Positions 1 to 7,177 of a stretch of DNA of 27,159 nucleotides are shown piece by piece. The notes below the pieces were generated by a model that saw only the letters and a list, made by a program, of their open reading frames with translations, was not told the DNA's origin and did not search any database. The stretch spans positions 1 to 27,159 of the forward strand of contig JAIWNI010000194.1 of assembly GCA_025331435.1 (NCBI GenBank). The letters run 5' to 3'. How positions within the stretch are numbered: position 1 is the first letter of the stretch; every line of letters starts with the position of its first letter. Origin of the DNA: Choanephora cucurbitarum (taxonomy: Eukaryota; Mucoromycota; Mucoromycetes; Mucorales; Choanephoraceae). The translations under genes were made by a program, and so were the position numbers.

Positions 1-1950
1 ATGATCGCCTGTGCTGATGTGGTGTTGTACCAAAGGAGTAACCGAGGAAGGCACAGTGTTGAAGCAGTCAGAGAATTCACCAAGCAAACCTTTCATAGCA
101 TCACCTTCAGACGCGGATAAACCTTCGCCAATAGAACGAGAGAAATCTAAGGACGGATTGGCGGTTGTTGGTTCGAGAGCGTCTAAAGAATGAATACTAG
201 AGGGTTTATCAGAAATATAAAACAATTCAGGAGACGTTTGCAAATACTCGAAAGAAACAATACGTTGACCTTTATTTAAAACAACTTCTTTGTTATCAAG
301 GTTGGCCACCTTCACCGTGGCGATGCCATCATGATCAAATTCCACTACACCAGCCGCGACAGAGAGTAGTTTTTCCAAGGCCTTGTCAGAGGGTGTGGAC
401 ACAAAAGCGAGAGAGTTGGCGGGTCCTTTGATATCGACATAGGTATGATGGAGTGCCGGTAGAACAGTACGTTCCGTCAAGGGACACATGGATGCGATCG
501 CCGGTAAGGCTGGTTTTGAGAGTTGAGGAATTTGAACCGCACCGGATACGGTATCAATAATGGCGCGTAGAGACTTCAGTGTGGGATACCCAATAATCAC
601 CTCATGGGCGAGCTGGGGAACGACATGGCAGCTGAGATCCACAGGAATTTCCCCAAGCAAGGCCTGAATCCGAACGGTACCGAGAGACGAAGTTGTTTGA
701 CCAGCTGCGGTATTGAATTGAATTTTCTCTTGTTCGTTGATAGGCAGCCCTAGTTTTTCTGCTAAGGAGTCTCTTATAGCGCTTAACCCAGCACCAGTAT
801 CTATCAAACCCTTAACCTCTACACCCTTAATCTTCATAGTTACCCGAGGCGTTGAGGTGGCTCCAGCGCTTGTTGGTACCGAGATATTGTTGATGCCTGG
901 TACTCCATAGGTGTAAATTGGGTCATCGTCGATAGGAATGCTGGCATAACCAGGTTGTGGTTGGACATAGCAGATACTGGCGGGTGATTCTTCTTCTTCC
1001 ATGTTGTTGATGTGCTTCTGGTTGTAAGTGTTGGATTTGTTGTAGTAGTTGCGATTGCTGTTAGTGTTGTGATGGTTGTCGTAGTTGTTGTTGTAGTTGC
1101 GATTGTTGTTGCGGCTGTTGTAGTTGCTGCGATTGTTGTTGCTGTTGTTGTTGCTGTTGTTGTTGCTGTTGTTGTTGCGATTCTTGAAGCACTTCTTAGT
1201 GAGATGACCTTCCTTACCGCAGTGACCGCAGATAGGGACACCTGGAGCTGCCCAACGGCGCATAGGGTCTGAGGTTTGTTGATGGCGACGTTGTTGCTGT
1301 TGCGGATGGAAGGCATCCAGTTCCATGGGATCGTCAACTTGCGATTCAGATCGAGTTGCTTGAAGGAAGTGGTCGTTGCCAAGGAAAAGTACAGATTCTC
1401 TCACCTCTGCCTGTGCGGCGAGTGTTTTCCAAGTGTCCTCAGGGGAGATGACACCTAATAAGGCATTTCGAAGTTCTGGCCTGAGATTACTGAAAAAGAT
1501 ATGGCGCAAAATATCGTCACTGAGAGTCTGTTCACTAGGAAAATCGGATACAATTGTTTCGAATAGCATGCGGAATTCGGCGACACGGTTGGTACCTTGT
1601 TTTAGTTGTTCTAATCGGCGGCGGCAAAGAGACTTTTGAAGCAGAGGATCTACCTTATAGACGGATTCTAGCTTTTCTTTGACAGCAACGCTGTTGTTGA
1701 GGTCAACCACACGGACTAACCAGGCGGCGGCATCCTTGGGTAAGTATTTGAGCATTTGCACACTTCTGACCTGAGAGGGGAGACCTATAGCTTTACAAGC
1801 GAGATGGAACTGTCGAATCCAATTGGTGATATCTTGCCCCTTTTGGAAGGGTTCAATCAACATGGAACCATTGGCCCTTTGTTCGGCTAGGAGAACAGAA
1901 AAGGAATTGAGCTCTTCTTGAGCGGGAGTTGAGTTGGTAGGTGTAGACAT
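1..1950 (-). CDS. Gag-protease(-RT) polyprotein, partial, open at window edge
   Basis: One uninterrupted minus-strand frame of exactly 650 codons runs from the ATG at 1950-1948 to base 1, so the gene is cut by the window edge. Residues about 30-200 resemble the Retrotrans_gag fold, with a LEQLKQGTNRVAEF-type segment. A zinc knuckle C-X2-C-X4-H-X4-C (CGHCGKEGHLTKKC, residues 241-254, bases 1189-1230) binds RNA. About 60 Asn-rich residues follow. A retropepsin-like domain has the catalytic motif DTGA with Asp384 (bases 799-801) and a later hydrophobic-Gly motif (VIIGYP). The last residues, ending HHISTGD, match the segment just before RT in gypsy Pol. Gag would assemble the particle and the protease would cut the polyprotein. 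I chose this ATG because it is the first in frame, about 96 bases inside the LTR. No damage is seen. Confidence 0.9.
   Translation of the reverse strand, partial: MSTPTNSTPAQEELNSFSVLLAEQRANGSMLIEPFQKGQDITNWIRQFHLACKAIGLPSQVRSVQMLKYLPKDAAAWLVRVVDLNNSVAVKEKLESVYKVDPLLQKSLCRRRLEQLKQGTNRVAEFRMLFETIVSDFPSEQTLSDDILRHIFFSNLRPELRNALLGVISPEDTWKTLAAQAEVRESVLFLGNDHFLQATRSESQVDDPMELDAFHPQQQQRRHQQTSDPMRRWAAPGVPICGHCGKEGHLTKKCFKNRNNNSNNNSNNNSNNNRSNYNSRNNNRNYNNNYDNHHNTNSNRNYYNKSNTYNQKHINNMEEEESPASICYVQPQPGYASIPIDDDPIYTYGVPGINNISVPTSAGATSTPRVTMKIKGVEVKGLIDTGAGLSAIRDSLAEKLGLPINEQEKIQFNTAAGQTTSSLGTVRIQALLGEIPVDLSCHVVPQLAHEVIIGYPTLKSLRAIIDTVSGAVQIPQLSKPALPAIASMCPLTERTVLPALHHTYVDIKGPANSLAFVSTPSDKALEKLLSVAAGVVEFDHDGIATVKVANLDNKEVVLNKGQRIVSFEYLQTSPELFYISDKPSSIHSLDALEPTTANPSLDFSRSIGEGLSASEGDAMKGLLGEFSDCFNTVPSSVTPLVQHHISTGDH
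1131..1179 (-). repeat. 12-bp coding microsatellite (Asn-Asn-Asn-Ser)
   Basis: On the minus strand the unit AACAACAACAGC is repeated about four times directly after the Gag zinc knuckle. It encodes an Asn-rich linker that continues, less regularly, to about base 1012. It is in frame, so length changes by whole units would keep the polyprotein open. Confidence 0.85.
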
Positions 1951-2023
1951 GGGGGTCGCAAAAAAAACGAGATGTAAGAGAGCAGGAATCGAGTTAGATA
2001 GGGACGGCGCAGGGAAAGAGCAG

Positions 2024-2034
2024 CTTCTCCACCA
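2024..2034 (-). other. Candidate primer-binding site of element A
   Basis: Read on the minus strand this is TGGTGGAGAAG, which begins with TGG as expected for pairing with the CCA end of a tRNA. It lies between the probable LTR and the Gag start. It starts 11 bases after the LTR end, which is farther than usual, so either the LTR edge or this site may be misplaced. I did not match it to a named tRNA. Confidence 0.3.
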
Positions 2035-2045
2035 TAAAATAAGTA

Positions 2046-2334
2046 TGAAGTCGGTAGTTGATTAGGAGCCTTCTGATTGGCGGGAAGATTTAATAGAGGA
2101 AGTTAAATGGCAATATTTAACTAGAAATAAATCTACAACTAAGACTTGTATTTTTCACAAAGATAAAGATAATGTTTTATTGATAAAAATATATTGTCTA
2201 TTTATACTATTCAGAGTTGGTTATAACTGCGGTTATACTGCGGTTGTTCACTGCGGTTACAGAAGGGTAGAATAACTGCGGTAAAGAAGTAGGCTTATTG
2301 AGATTCCGATTTGTAACTAAGTCGACTCGCGACA
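2046..2334 (-). repeat. Probable 5' LTR of element A (289 bp)
   Basis: On the minus strand the segment starts TGTCGCGAGTCGAC and ends CTTCA, so it has TG...CA ends. It holds a TATA box and an AATAAA signal (minus strand, 2181-2176) in the order expected for U3-R. It lies immediately upstream of the Gag leader. The partner LTR is outside the window, so the edges are inferred from the termini and from where pol coding of element B resumes at about 2335. Confidence 0.5.
2199..2282 (-). promoter_or_regulatory. LTR promoter: TATA box plus four AACCGCAGT-type motifs
   Basis: Minus-strand TATAAATA lies at 2206-2199. Just upstream on the same strand are four copies of the 8-bp core ACCGCAGT, three of them extended to AACCGCAGT (2234-2226, 2245-2237, 2258-2250); the fourth is at 2282-2275. 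Copy spacing is 11, 13 and 25 bp. The arrangement resembles an activator-binding array in the U3 of a retroelement. The bound factor is unknown. Confidence 0.55.
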
Positions 2335-2950
2335 CTATTATTATACGAAAGGAGGAACATCCTAAAAATGCTTTTTCTGGCAAAAATATAACGGATTACT
2401 TAACTCCTGAATATGACGATGAAGAATCAGATATCAGTCTATAGGATAGTGAGACTGAAGATGATAGTACTGATGGATATAGCCAAGCTACAAGACAGGA
2501 AGAAGATCTAATGCCTACACAACACACACTCCAGAGTGATCTATATACCATGATAACTACTGAAGAAACTGAACCATACACAAGAAATATCAAGCCTTCT
2601 GGAGGAACTCCAATCACTATCCCCGGTCACTCTTCCATTCCTATAAATATAAATGTACCACAAAGAAGCAATGCTCAAATTATCGAAATAAATCCTTCAC
2701 TCGCCCCATATTTATTCTTGCCCCCATGTTTGCTCTAACCTAAAGAAAAAAAATATCGAGGACTGCTTTATAATAACTCTGACAATACAATCACTATCAG
2801 TTCTGATGAATACATTGCTTCCATAACGGAGGTATGCGTTGAAGAAATCGAAACTTATGAACTAGGAGATGTATTTGCTGCAATCTCTCATACTGATAAT
2901 TCCCACAACCGAAGCTACGTTGACATCCTCCCAATTCAACATGATTCTAC
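2335..2950 (+). pseudogene. Pol remnant of element B: protease-RT linker region
   Basis: One frame (phase of base 2511) is readable from about 2335 to 2970 with stops at about 2442 and at 2736-2738. It holds an acidic stretch and then TIPGHSSIPININV, which resembles the segment that follows protease in gypsy Pol. A shift of one frame near 2930-2950 is needed to enter the RT frame. I see no protease active site, so the preserved part starts after it. The segment is supported mainly by continuity with RT; taken alone it would not be identifiable. Confidence 0.5.
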
Positions 2951-4368
2951 CCCTAGAAGATACAAACGTATCGAGTAAAGAAAAGGAGCAATTAGTTTCA
3001 TTAATTGCCAAGTATCAAGATATTTTTGATTGGGAAAATGAAACAATAGTAAGAACCACCGGAATAACTAGTCATGAAATTGTTACTGAAAATGCTGCCC
3101 CCATTCGTGAGCGACCATACCGAATCTCTCCAGAAGAATCCAAGTATTTAAAAGAAGAATTGGACAAATTCTGCAGATTAGGCATTATAAGAGAGTCAAA
3201 GCCACCATGGAGTGCTGCTATAATTATGATCAAGAAAAAATGAGATAACAATGGATATAGACTTGTAGTTAATTACAAACTATTGCATGCAGTAACAAAG
3301 AAGGATGCCTATCGTCTACCAAGAATCGATGACATTTTGGATTCGCTAGGAAAGTCTAAGGTCTTCTCAAGTCTAGATATAAAAAATGCTTTTTATTTGA
3401 TCCCCATGAAAGACGAAGCTAGCATAGAAAAGACTGGATTCTGTACAAAATTTGGCAACTATGAATTTTTGAAAATAGCCCAAGGATTATGTAACAGTCC
3501 TGCTACCTTCCAACGATGTATTGACTTATGTTTCCAAAAAATTATGTATCAATGTGTTGTTTCATACCTTGATGATTTATTTTGTTATAATAATAACAAT
3601 TCCGATCATTTAAAAGGCTTGGAAAAAGTCTTCCAATGCATTCGTATTGGCAATCTATCTCTCAACCCGAAAAAGTGGTTCCTCTTCAAGACAAAAATAT
3701 TTTTCCTTGGATATGTGATCACTCCCGAAGGAATAGCGACTGACCCCTCAAAAATCGAAAAAGTTAAAAACTTCCCTGTTTGTAAGACAGTGACAGACGT
3801 TAAATCCTTTTTAGGCTTGACTAGTTACTACTGAAAATGGGTTAAGAACTATGCCGCTATCGCAAGCCCATTACATAATTTAACTAAACATGATTCTCCT
3901 TGTGTTTGTGACAACAAGGCTCAAACCGTCTTCGACACCCTCAAAGCCATCCTTACTGAATCTCCTATTCTGACACGTCCTGACTTCGATCGACCATTCA
4001 TCTTACTGACTGATGCTTCACGAACTGGACTCGGGGCAGTGTTAAGCCAAATAGGTAACGAAGGCAAAGAGCAAGTAGTTACGTATCTCAGTAGAGGACT
4101 TAAGGGAGCTGAATCAAACTATGGTATCAGTAAATTGGAATGTTTAGCTTGTGTATGGGCCGTTATCCAGCTTCGACCGTATCTATTGGGCTCAAAATTC
4201 GAAATTATCACTGATCACAGCGCTATAAAGGGGCTTCTTAACACAGATAAACCTACTGGAATTATAGCCAGATGGATTGCTATATTACAAGAATATGATT
4301 TTGAGGTGCAGTATCATCCTGGAAAACAACTAAAGAACGCAGACTTCCTCAGTAGACTTGGCTATTAA
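2869..4368 (+). pseudogene. Reverse transcriptase and RNase H of element B
   Basis: A single frame carries RT and RNase H with two in-frame stops, TGA at 3241-3243 and TGA at 3832-3834. The RT region shows PPWSAAIIMIKKK, then YRLPRIDDILDSL, SSLDIKNAF (first catalytic Asp), GLCNSPATFQ and YLDD (3565-3576), followed by FFLGYVIT. RNase H shows TDAS, a conserved Glu in KLECLACVWAV, TDHSAIKGLL and ends DFLSRLGY. All catalytic residues remain, so the damage is limited to the stops. The first stop sits where a Trp codon is plausible and the second where CGA (Arg) is plausible. RT would copy element RNA into cDNA and RNase H would remove the RNA strand. Confidence 0.9.
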
Positions 4369-4382
4369 TGCTCTATATTACC

Positions 4383-4522
4383 GACCGAAATCGTCGTAAA
4401 ACTACTACATGACCGTAATAGTCCATAAACTATCTTCTGACCGCAAACGTCATTAAACTAATATAAGACCGCAACCGTCTGTAAACTACTTATAGACCGC
4501 AATTGTCTATAAACCAATCCAA
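4383..4522 (+). repeat. Five 28-bp tandem repeats
   Basis: Five consecutive units start at 4383, 4411, 4439, 4467 and 4495, each exactly 28 bp. The shared core is GACCGYAA, then GTC, then a TAAAC block. The units are diverged at single bases without indels. Since 28 is not a multiple of three and stops occur, the array is unlikely to be coding. Unit 1 begins within the last bases of the 24-bp duplication. Confidence 0.85.
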
Positions 4523-4546
4523 AAAAAAAGGAAGAATTAAATATCT

Positions 4547-4616
4547 TGCTCTGGTGTCCTTGTTTTTTTTTTACTTTCTTTCTTTCCTTCCTTTTTCTTT
4601 CCGCTCTTTCTCCTTT
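4547..4616 (+). other. Polypyrimidine tract before the integrase frame
   Basis: About 70 bases of almost pure C/T, including a T10 run, end seven bases before the ATG at 4623. It may be a simple low-complexity expansion. It is also placed like the pyrimidine tract of a 3' splice site, with AG at 4627-4628. Nothing else in the sequence decides between these. Confidence 0.5.
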
Positions 4617-4622
4617 GTGACT

Positions 4623-5855
4623 ATGGAGACCTCACTACACAACCACCTCCGATACTATCTCGAGACCCTTGAATATCTTCCTCATAGGCCTGAATCTGAA
4701 AAATCCCAAGTGAAATCTCTCAGAGACAAGTTCTTCGTACAAAATAATGCTCTATATTACCGACCGAATCAAAAACGGGTGTTGAACCAAGACGAATATC
4801 GAACAGCCTTCCATATGTATCATCATCATCCCTTAGGTGGACATGATGCTTATCAAAATACCTTGAACAAATTCCAAGAAAAATACTATTGGTCTTCGAT
4901 GCGTAAAGACATAAAGAACGATGTCAAACATCTGGTAAAGAAGTATTACAAGAACCATTGCACCCTATAAAGAATCCATATAAACCCTTTCTCATGGTAG
5001 CCATGGATATCAAGCATATAGCATGTTCTAGAGGAAATCACAAATATATCATTGTAGGCATAGACTATTTCACAAAATAGGTCGAAGCCAAAGCATTAAT
5101 GCTGGCAAACTCAATTGAGGTATCGATTTTCTTACTTGAAGACATTATATCTCGTCATGGTACGCCAGCTATAATAATGACTGATAACGGTACACCTTTT
5201 CGTTAACGAGATCATCCGAGAAACTTGTCGGGAATTTGGAATCCAGCATCGTCTATCAACCCCTTACCATCCACAAAGCAATGGGTTAGTGGAACGGTTC
5301 AATCGAACTTTAGGGCAAGGACTCCGAATGTTACCACAAGATGAAAAGGTTGATTGGCACCTTTATCTACCAGCCTTTCTCTTCTCTTATCGCACAACAG
5401 TTCAAGCCTCAACTAGACATTCACCTTTCAAAATGTTATATGGTAGAAATGCTCGTACTCCTTTTGATAACTACGTTGACCGTGATGAATTTCCATTCAC
5501 ACTCTCAAACGAGCAGTGGGAAAAACAAATCTCGATTCGATTCTTTCAGATTGTATCTTCTCTAAACTCTGTTCATAATGCTGCAAAAGACGCATTAATT
5601 AAAGCTCAAAAACAACAAGAGGCTCAAGTCAATAAGCGTATCAAATCTACCAAGGATAAGTCTCCTTTTCTCATTGGAGATATGGTATTAAGGTATCGTG
5701 AGAAGGTTGCTCAAGATATGTCTGCCAAACTTGAAGATAGATACGATGGTCATTTTTATATACATGTTGCATATGATAAGTCGACATATAGTTTGAAAAC
5801 TCCCAACGGAACTGTCCTACCAAGAAGGGTACACGGTAATAAATTAAAAAAATAA
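4623..5855 (+). pseudogene. Integrase of element B
   Basis: The ATG at 4623 (METSLHNHL) is the first likely start after the pyrimidine tract; the frame is open from 4503. The N-terminal zinc domain shows HHHPLGGH, but its Cys pair is broken by a frameshift near 4940. The core is read in the phase of 4994 (MVAMDIKH with the first Asp, then TDNG with the second), with a stop at 5078-5080 where TKW is expected. A one-base shift in the T run at 5196-5200 returns the frame, giving the third residue as Glu in GLVERFN (5292-5294). A GPY/F-like end follows (KLEDRYDGHFYI to VHGNKLKK). The catalytic triad is kept, but the gene cannot make a whole protein. Confidence 0.85.
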
Positions 5856-5898
5856 GGAATCTAGTATCTTTTTCAACCCATTATTCTTCCAACGACAA

Positions 5899-6281
5899 GA
5901 TGGACCCTCTTGAATTTCTTCCACCAAATACCTCAAAAGCCACAGGAAATATCCGATTTAAATCTTACAAACCAAAACCATCCGAAGAAGAATGAACAGG
6001 AAATAACTACTGAAACCATTGAAACTGAAATACTATCACTTGAACAATTAAACAAGACCAAAGCTTCTATAAACAAGAAAATCAACCAAAAAACTAAACT
6101 GATTGCCCGTCTAATCAAACAACAACAGAAAATACCTGAATTAACTTTTACTCTCGACAAACACATGCAACCATATAAGAAACAGTTCGAACATCGCAAT
6201 TTGTATACTTTAACAAAAAAGAAGATCAATCAAAAAGCTAAATCCAATAATCAAAAAGCGCGAGGTCACGCTTTCTATTAG
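5899..6281 (+). pseudogene. Small third ORF of element B downstream of integrase
   Basis: An ATG at 5899 (MDPLEFLPPN) opens a frame that ends after PSEEE at TGA 5993-5995. The next frame continues with QEITTETIETEILSLEQLN and ends in TAG at 6279-6281, beside the polypurine tract. One extra T in the run of GAA codons at 5993 explains the break, giving an ancestral protein of about 127 residues. The second half is rich in Lys, Gln and Leu and looks like a coiled coil. No signal peptide or membrane segment is seen, so it is not a typical envelope. I do not recognise the family. It could also be a detached tail of integrase, but the in-frame stop after KLKK and its own ATG argue for a separate ORF. 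Confidence 0.5.
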
Positions 6282-6290
6282 GCGGGGGAT
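6280..6290 (+). promoter_or_regulatory. Polypurine tract of element B
   Basis: The purine-rich AGGCGGGGGAT lies directly before the TG that starts the 3' LTR, the position where plus-strand DNA synthesis is primed in LTR retrotransposons. One C interrupts the tract. Confidence 0.75.
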
Positions 6291-6345
6291 CTGTAATAAT
6301 TGGCTTATCTCAAATTTTCTCGTAGTACAATGATATTATTTTTCT

Positions 6346-6353
6346 TATAAATA
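6346..6353 (+). promoter_or_regulatory. TATA box in LTR of element B
   Basis: TATAAATA lies 55 bases from the start of the LTR. If used, U3 would be unusually short (under about 100 bases), and the iterated motifs at 6493-6864 would be transcribed as part of the RNA leader. Confidence 0.5.
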
Positions 6354-6492
6354 GCCAAGCAATTTCAATGAATGAAGGACAGACTTTCCCTCTCATAAAA
6401 TCATCTGATATTATTTACCCTAAGGATTCTTAGATCCTATCCATTTTATAACTTTGTATTATCTTTTCATTTTATTTTTGAAGTCCTATTTT

Positions 6493-6864
6493 GAACAATA
6501 ACTTTATTACATAAAGAACATTATTGAATTAGGCCTAACTTTGAACACTATCCTATTATAATATAAGGAACAATATCAAGTTTAGTTTACAAATCTTTCA
6601 TTGAACATTATCTCATTGATTATTAAAACTTGTGGGAACACTATCAATTGAAGTATTATAAAGAACAATATCCTCTTAATCGAAAGGAACACTATCTTTG
6701 TAATCTTAAAATCTTATATTGAGCATTATTGCTATTGAAAGCGAACACTATCGATATAAGTTATATTATTGAACATTATCCTAACCTAATAGGAGGAAGG
6801 AACACTATCAATAAAATATTACATAAGTCTTTGAGGAACACTATCTTTTATAAAGAACACTATC
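6493..6864 (+). repeat. Fourteen GAACAYTATC-like motifs in the LTR
   Basis: Direct copies start at 6493, 6516, 6543, 6568, 6603, 6636, 6663, 6687, 6721, 6743, 6771, 6800, 6836 and 6855. Seven are exactly GAACACTATC, two GAACATTATC, two GAACAATATC, and three have further changes. Spacing varies from 19 to 36 bp with a mean near 28, and the AT-rich spacers differ. All copies are on the plus strand. Confidence 0.9.
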
Positions 6865-6981
6865 CTCCGAATTATCACATACACTTAAATCACATCCATT
6901 TTGTATAGTTGGACAACTATAAACCTGGTGCTCATTCTACCTTTATTATTAATCTCCACTGCCCAAAAGCATATTATTACA

Positions 6982-7157
6982 GAAGGTGTCAAATTGCCAA
7001 AAGAAGAAGTATTAGTTACACAGGACATGCGTGATTTGTTATTTATTGTTTTGAAGTTTTATTCGAGATAACGAAATCTTCGCAATACCGAACAACTTTT
7101 CATACAGACCAAATTCCGTTATTGTGGGGTATCACTGTACAGATTTGATCTCTCTGA
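6982..7157. other. Spacer between LTR of element B and the Helitron
   Basis: About 175 bases follow the LTR. The first five (GAAGG) would be the target duplication of element B if its other end were known. Helicase-like coding on the minus strand may extend into this stretch, but I cannot trace it. No RNA gene or clear ORF is seen. Confidence 0.5.
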
Positions 7158-7177
7158 CCAGGAGGCTTTTAAAAGCC
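7158..7177 (-). other. Candidate Helitron 3' terminus with palindrome
   Basis: On the minus strand the palindrome GGCTTTTAAAAGCC (7177-7164) is followed by TC and then CTGG, with T next. A hairpin before CTRR at an A/T target is the Helitron signature. The hairpin is closer to the end than usual (2 instead of about 10 bases), so this may be chance. Confidence 0.3.

Larger units (their letters stand above)
1..2334 (-). mobile_element. Ty3/gypsy-type LTR retrotransposon A, 5' part
   Basis: Read on the minus strand, the order is probable 5' LTR (2334-2046), leader with a candidate primer-binding site, then Gag, CCHC zinc knuckle and aspartic protease in one open frame that leaves the window just as the pol region upstream of RT begins. 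RT, RNase H, integrase and the 3' LTR must lie to the left. Gag to protease to RT in a single frame fits Ty3/gypsy (Metaviridae), but integrase order is not visible, so that assignment rests on the style of Gag and protease. The lack of any stop or frameshift over 650 codons contrasts with every other retroelement here and suggests a recent insertion. Confidence 0.85.
4366..4768 (+). repeat. 24-bp direct duplication 379 bp apart
   Basis: Bases 4366-4389 and 4745-4768 are identical over 24 bp (both begin TAATGCTCTATATTACC and run on to CCGAA). The second copy lies inside integrase coding (NNALYYRPN); the first starts at the stop codon that ends RNase H. The enclosed segment contains the 28-bp array, the pyrimidine tract and the start of the integrase frame. 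The pattern suggests template switching or tandem duplication during reverse transcription. Confidence 0.85.
2335..6981 (+). mobile_element. Ty3/gypsy LTR retrotransposon B, 5' part lost or displaced
   Basis: The plus-strand order is protease-RT linker, RT, RNase H, zinc-binding integrase N-terminus, DDE integrase core and GPY/F-like module, then a small third ORF, a polypurine tract and a 3' LTR. RT before integrase defines Ty3/gypsy. Gag and protease are absent on this side, apparently because element A has inserted antisense at about 2335; the missing part may continue left of the window. The element is inactive, with at least five in-frame stops and three or more frameshifts. Confidence 0.85.
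6292..6981 (+). repeat. 3' LTR of element B (690 bp)
   Basis: The LTR starts TGTAATAAT right after the polypurine tract and ends ATTATTACA, a perfect 9-bp terminal inverted repeat with TG...CA ends. It contains a TATA box 55 bases in and a long array of an iterated 10-bp motif. The 5' LTR is not in the window, so the right edge rests on the terminal repeat. Confidence 0.75.

Noticed and set aside
840..1382. Thr-rich minus frame and Val-rich plus frame (1012-1272)
   Set aside because: Both are shadows of the Asn-rich repeat inside the continuous Gag frame on the minus strand.
4383..4522. 28-bp repeats as a possible CRISPR array
   Set aside because: The units are contiguous without spacers and lie in a eukaryotic retrotransposon.
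5933..6229. 98-codon minus-strand ORF
   Set aside because: Antisense shadow of the third ORF of element B.
6880..7080. Plus-strand reading with a hydrophobic stretch (LVLILPLLLI) running across the LTR end
   Set aside because: It crosses a well-supported LTR terminus, has stops on both sides and no recognisable domain.
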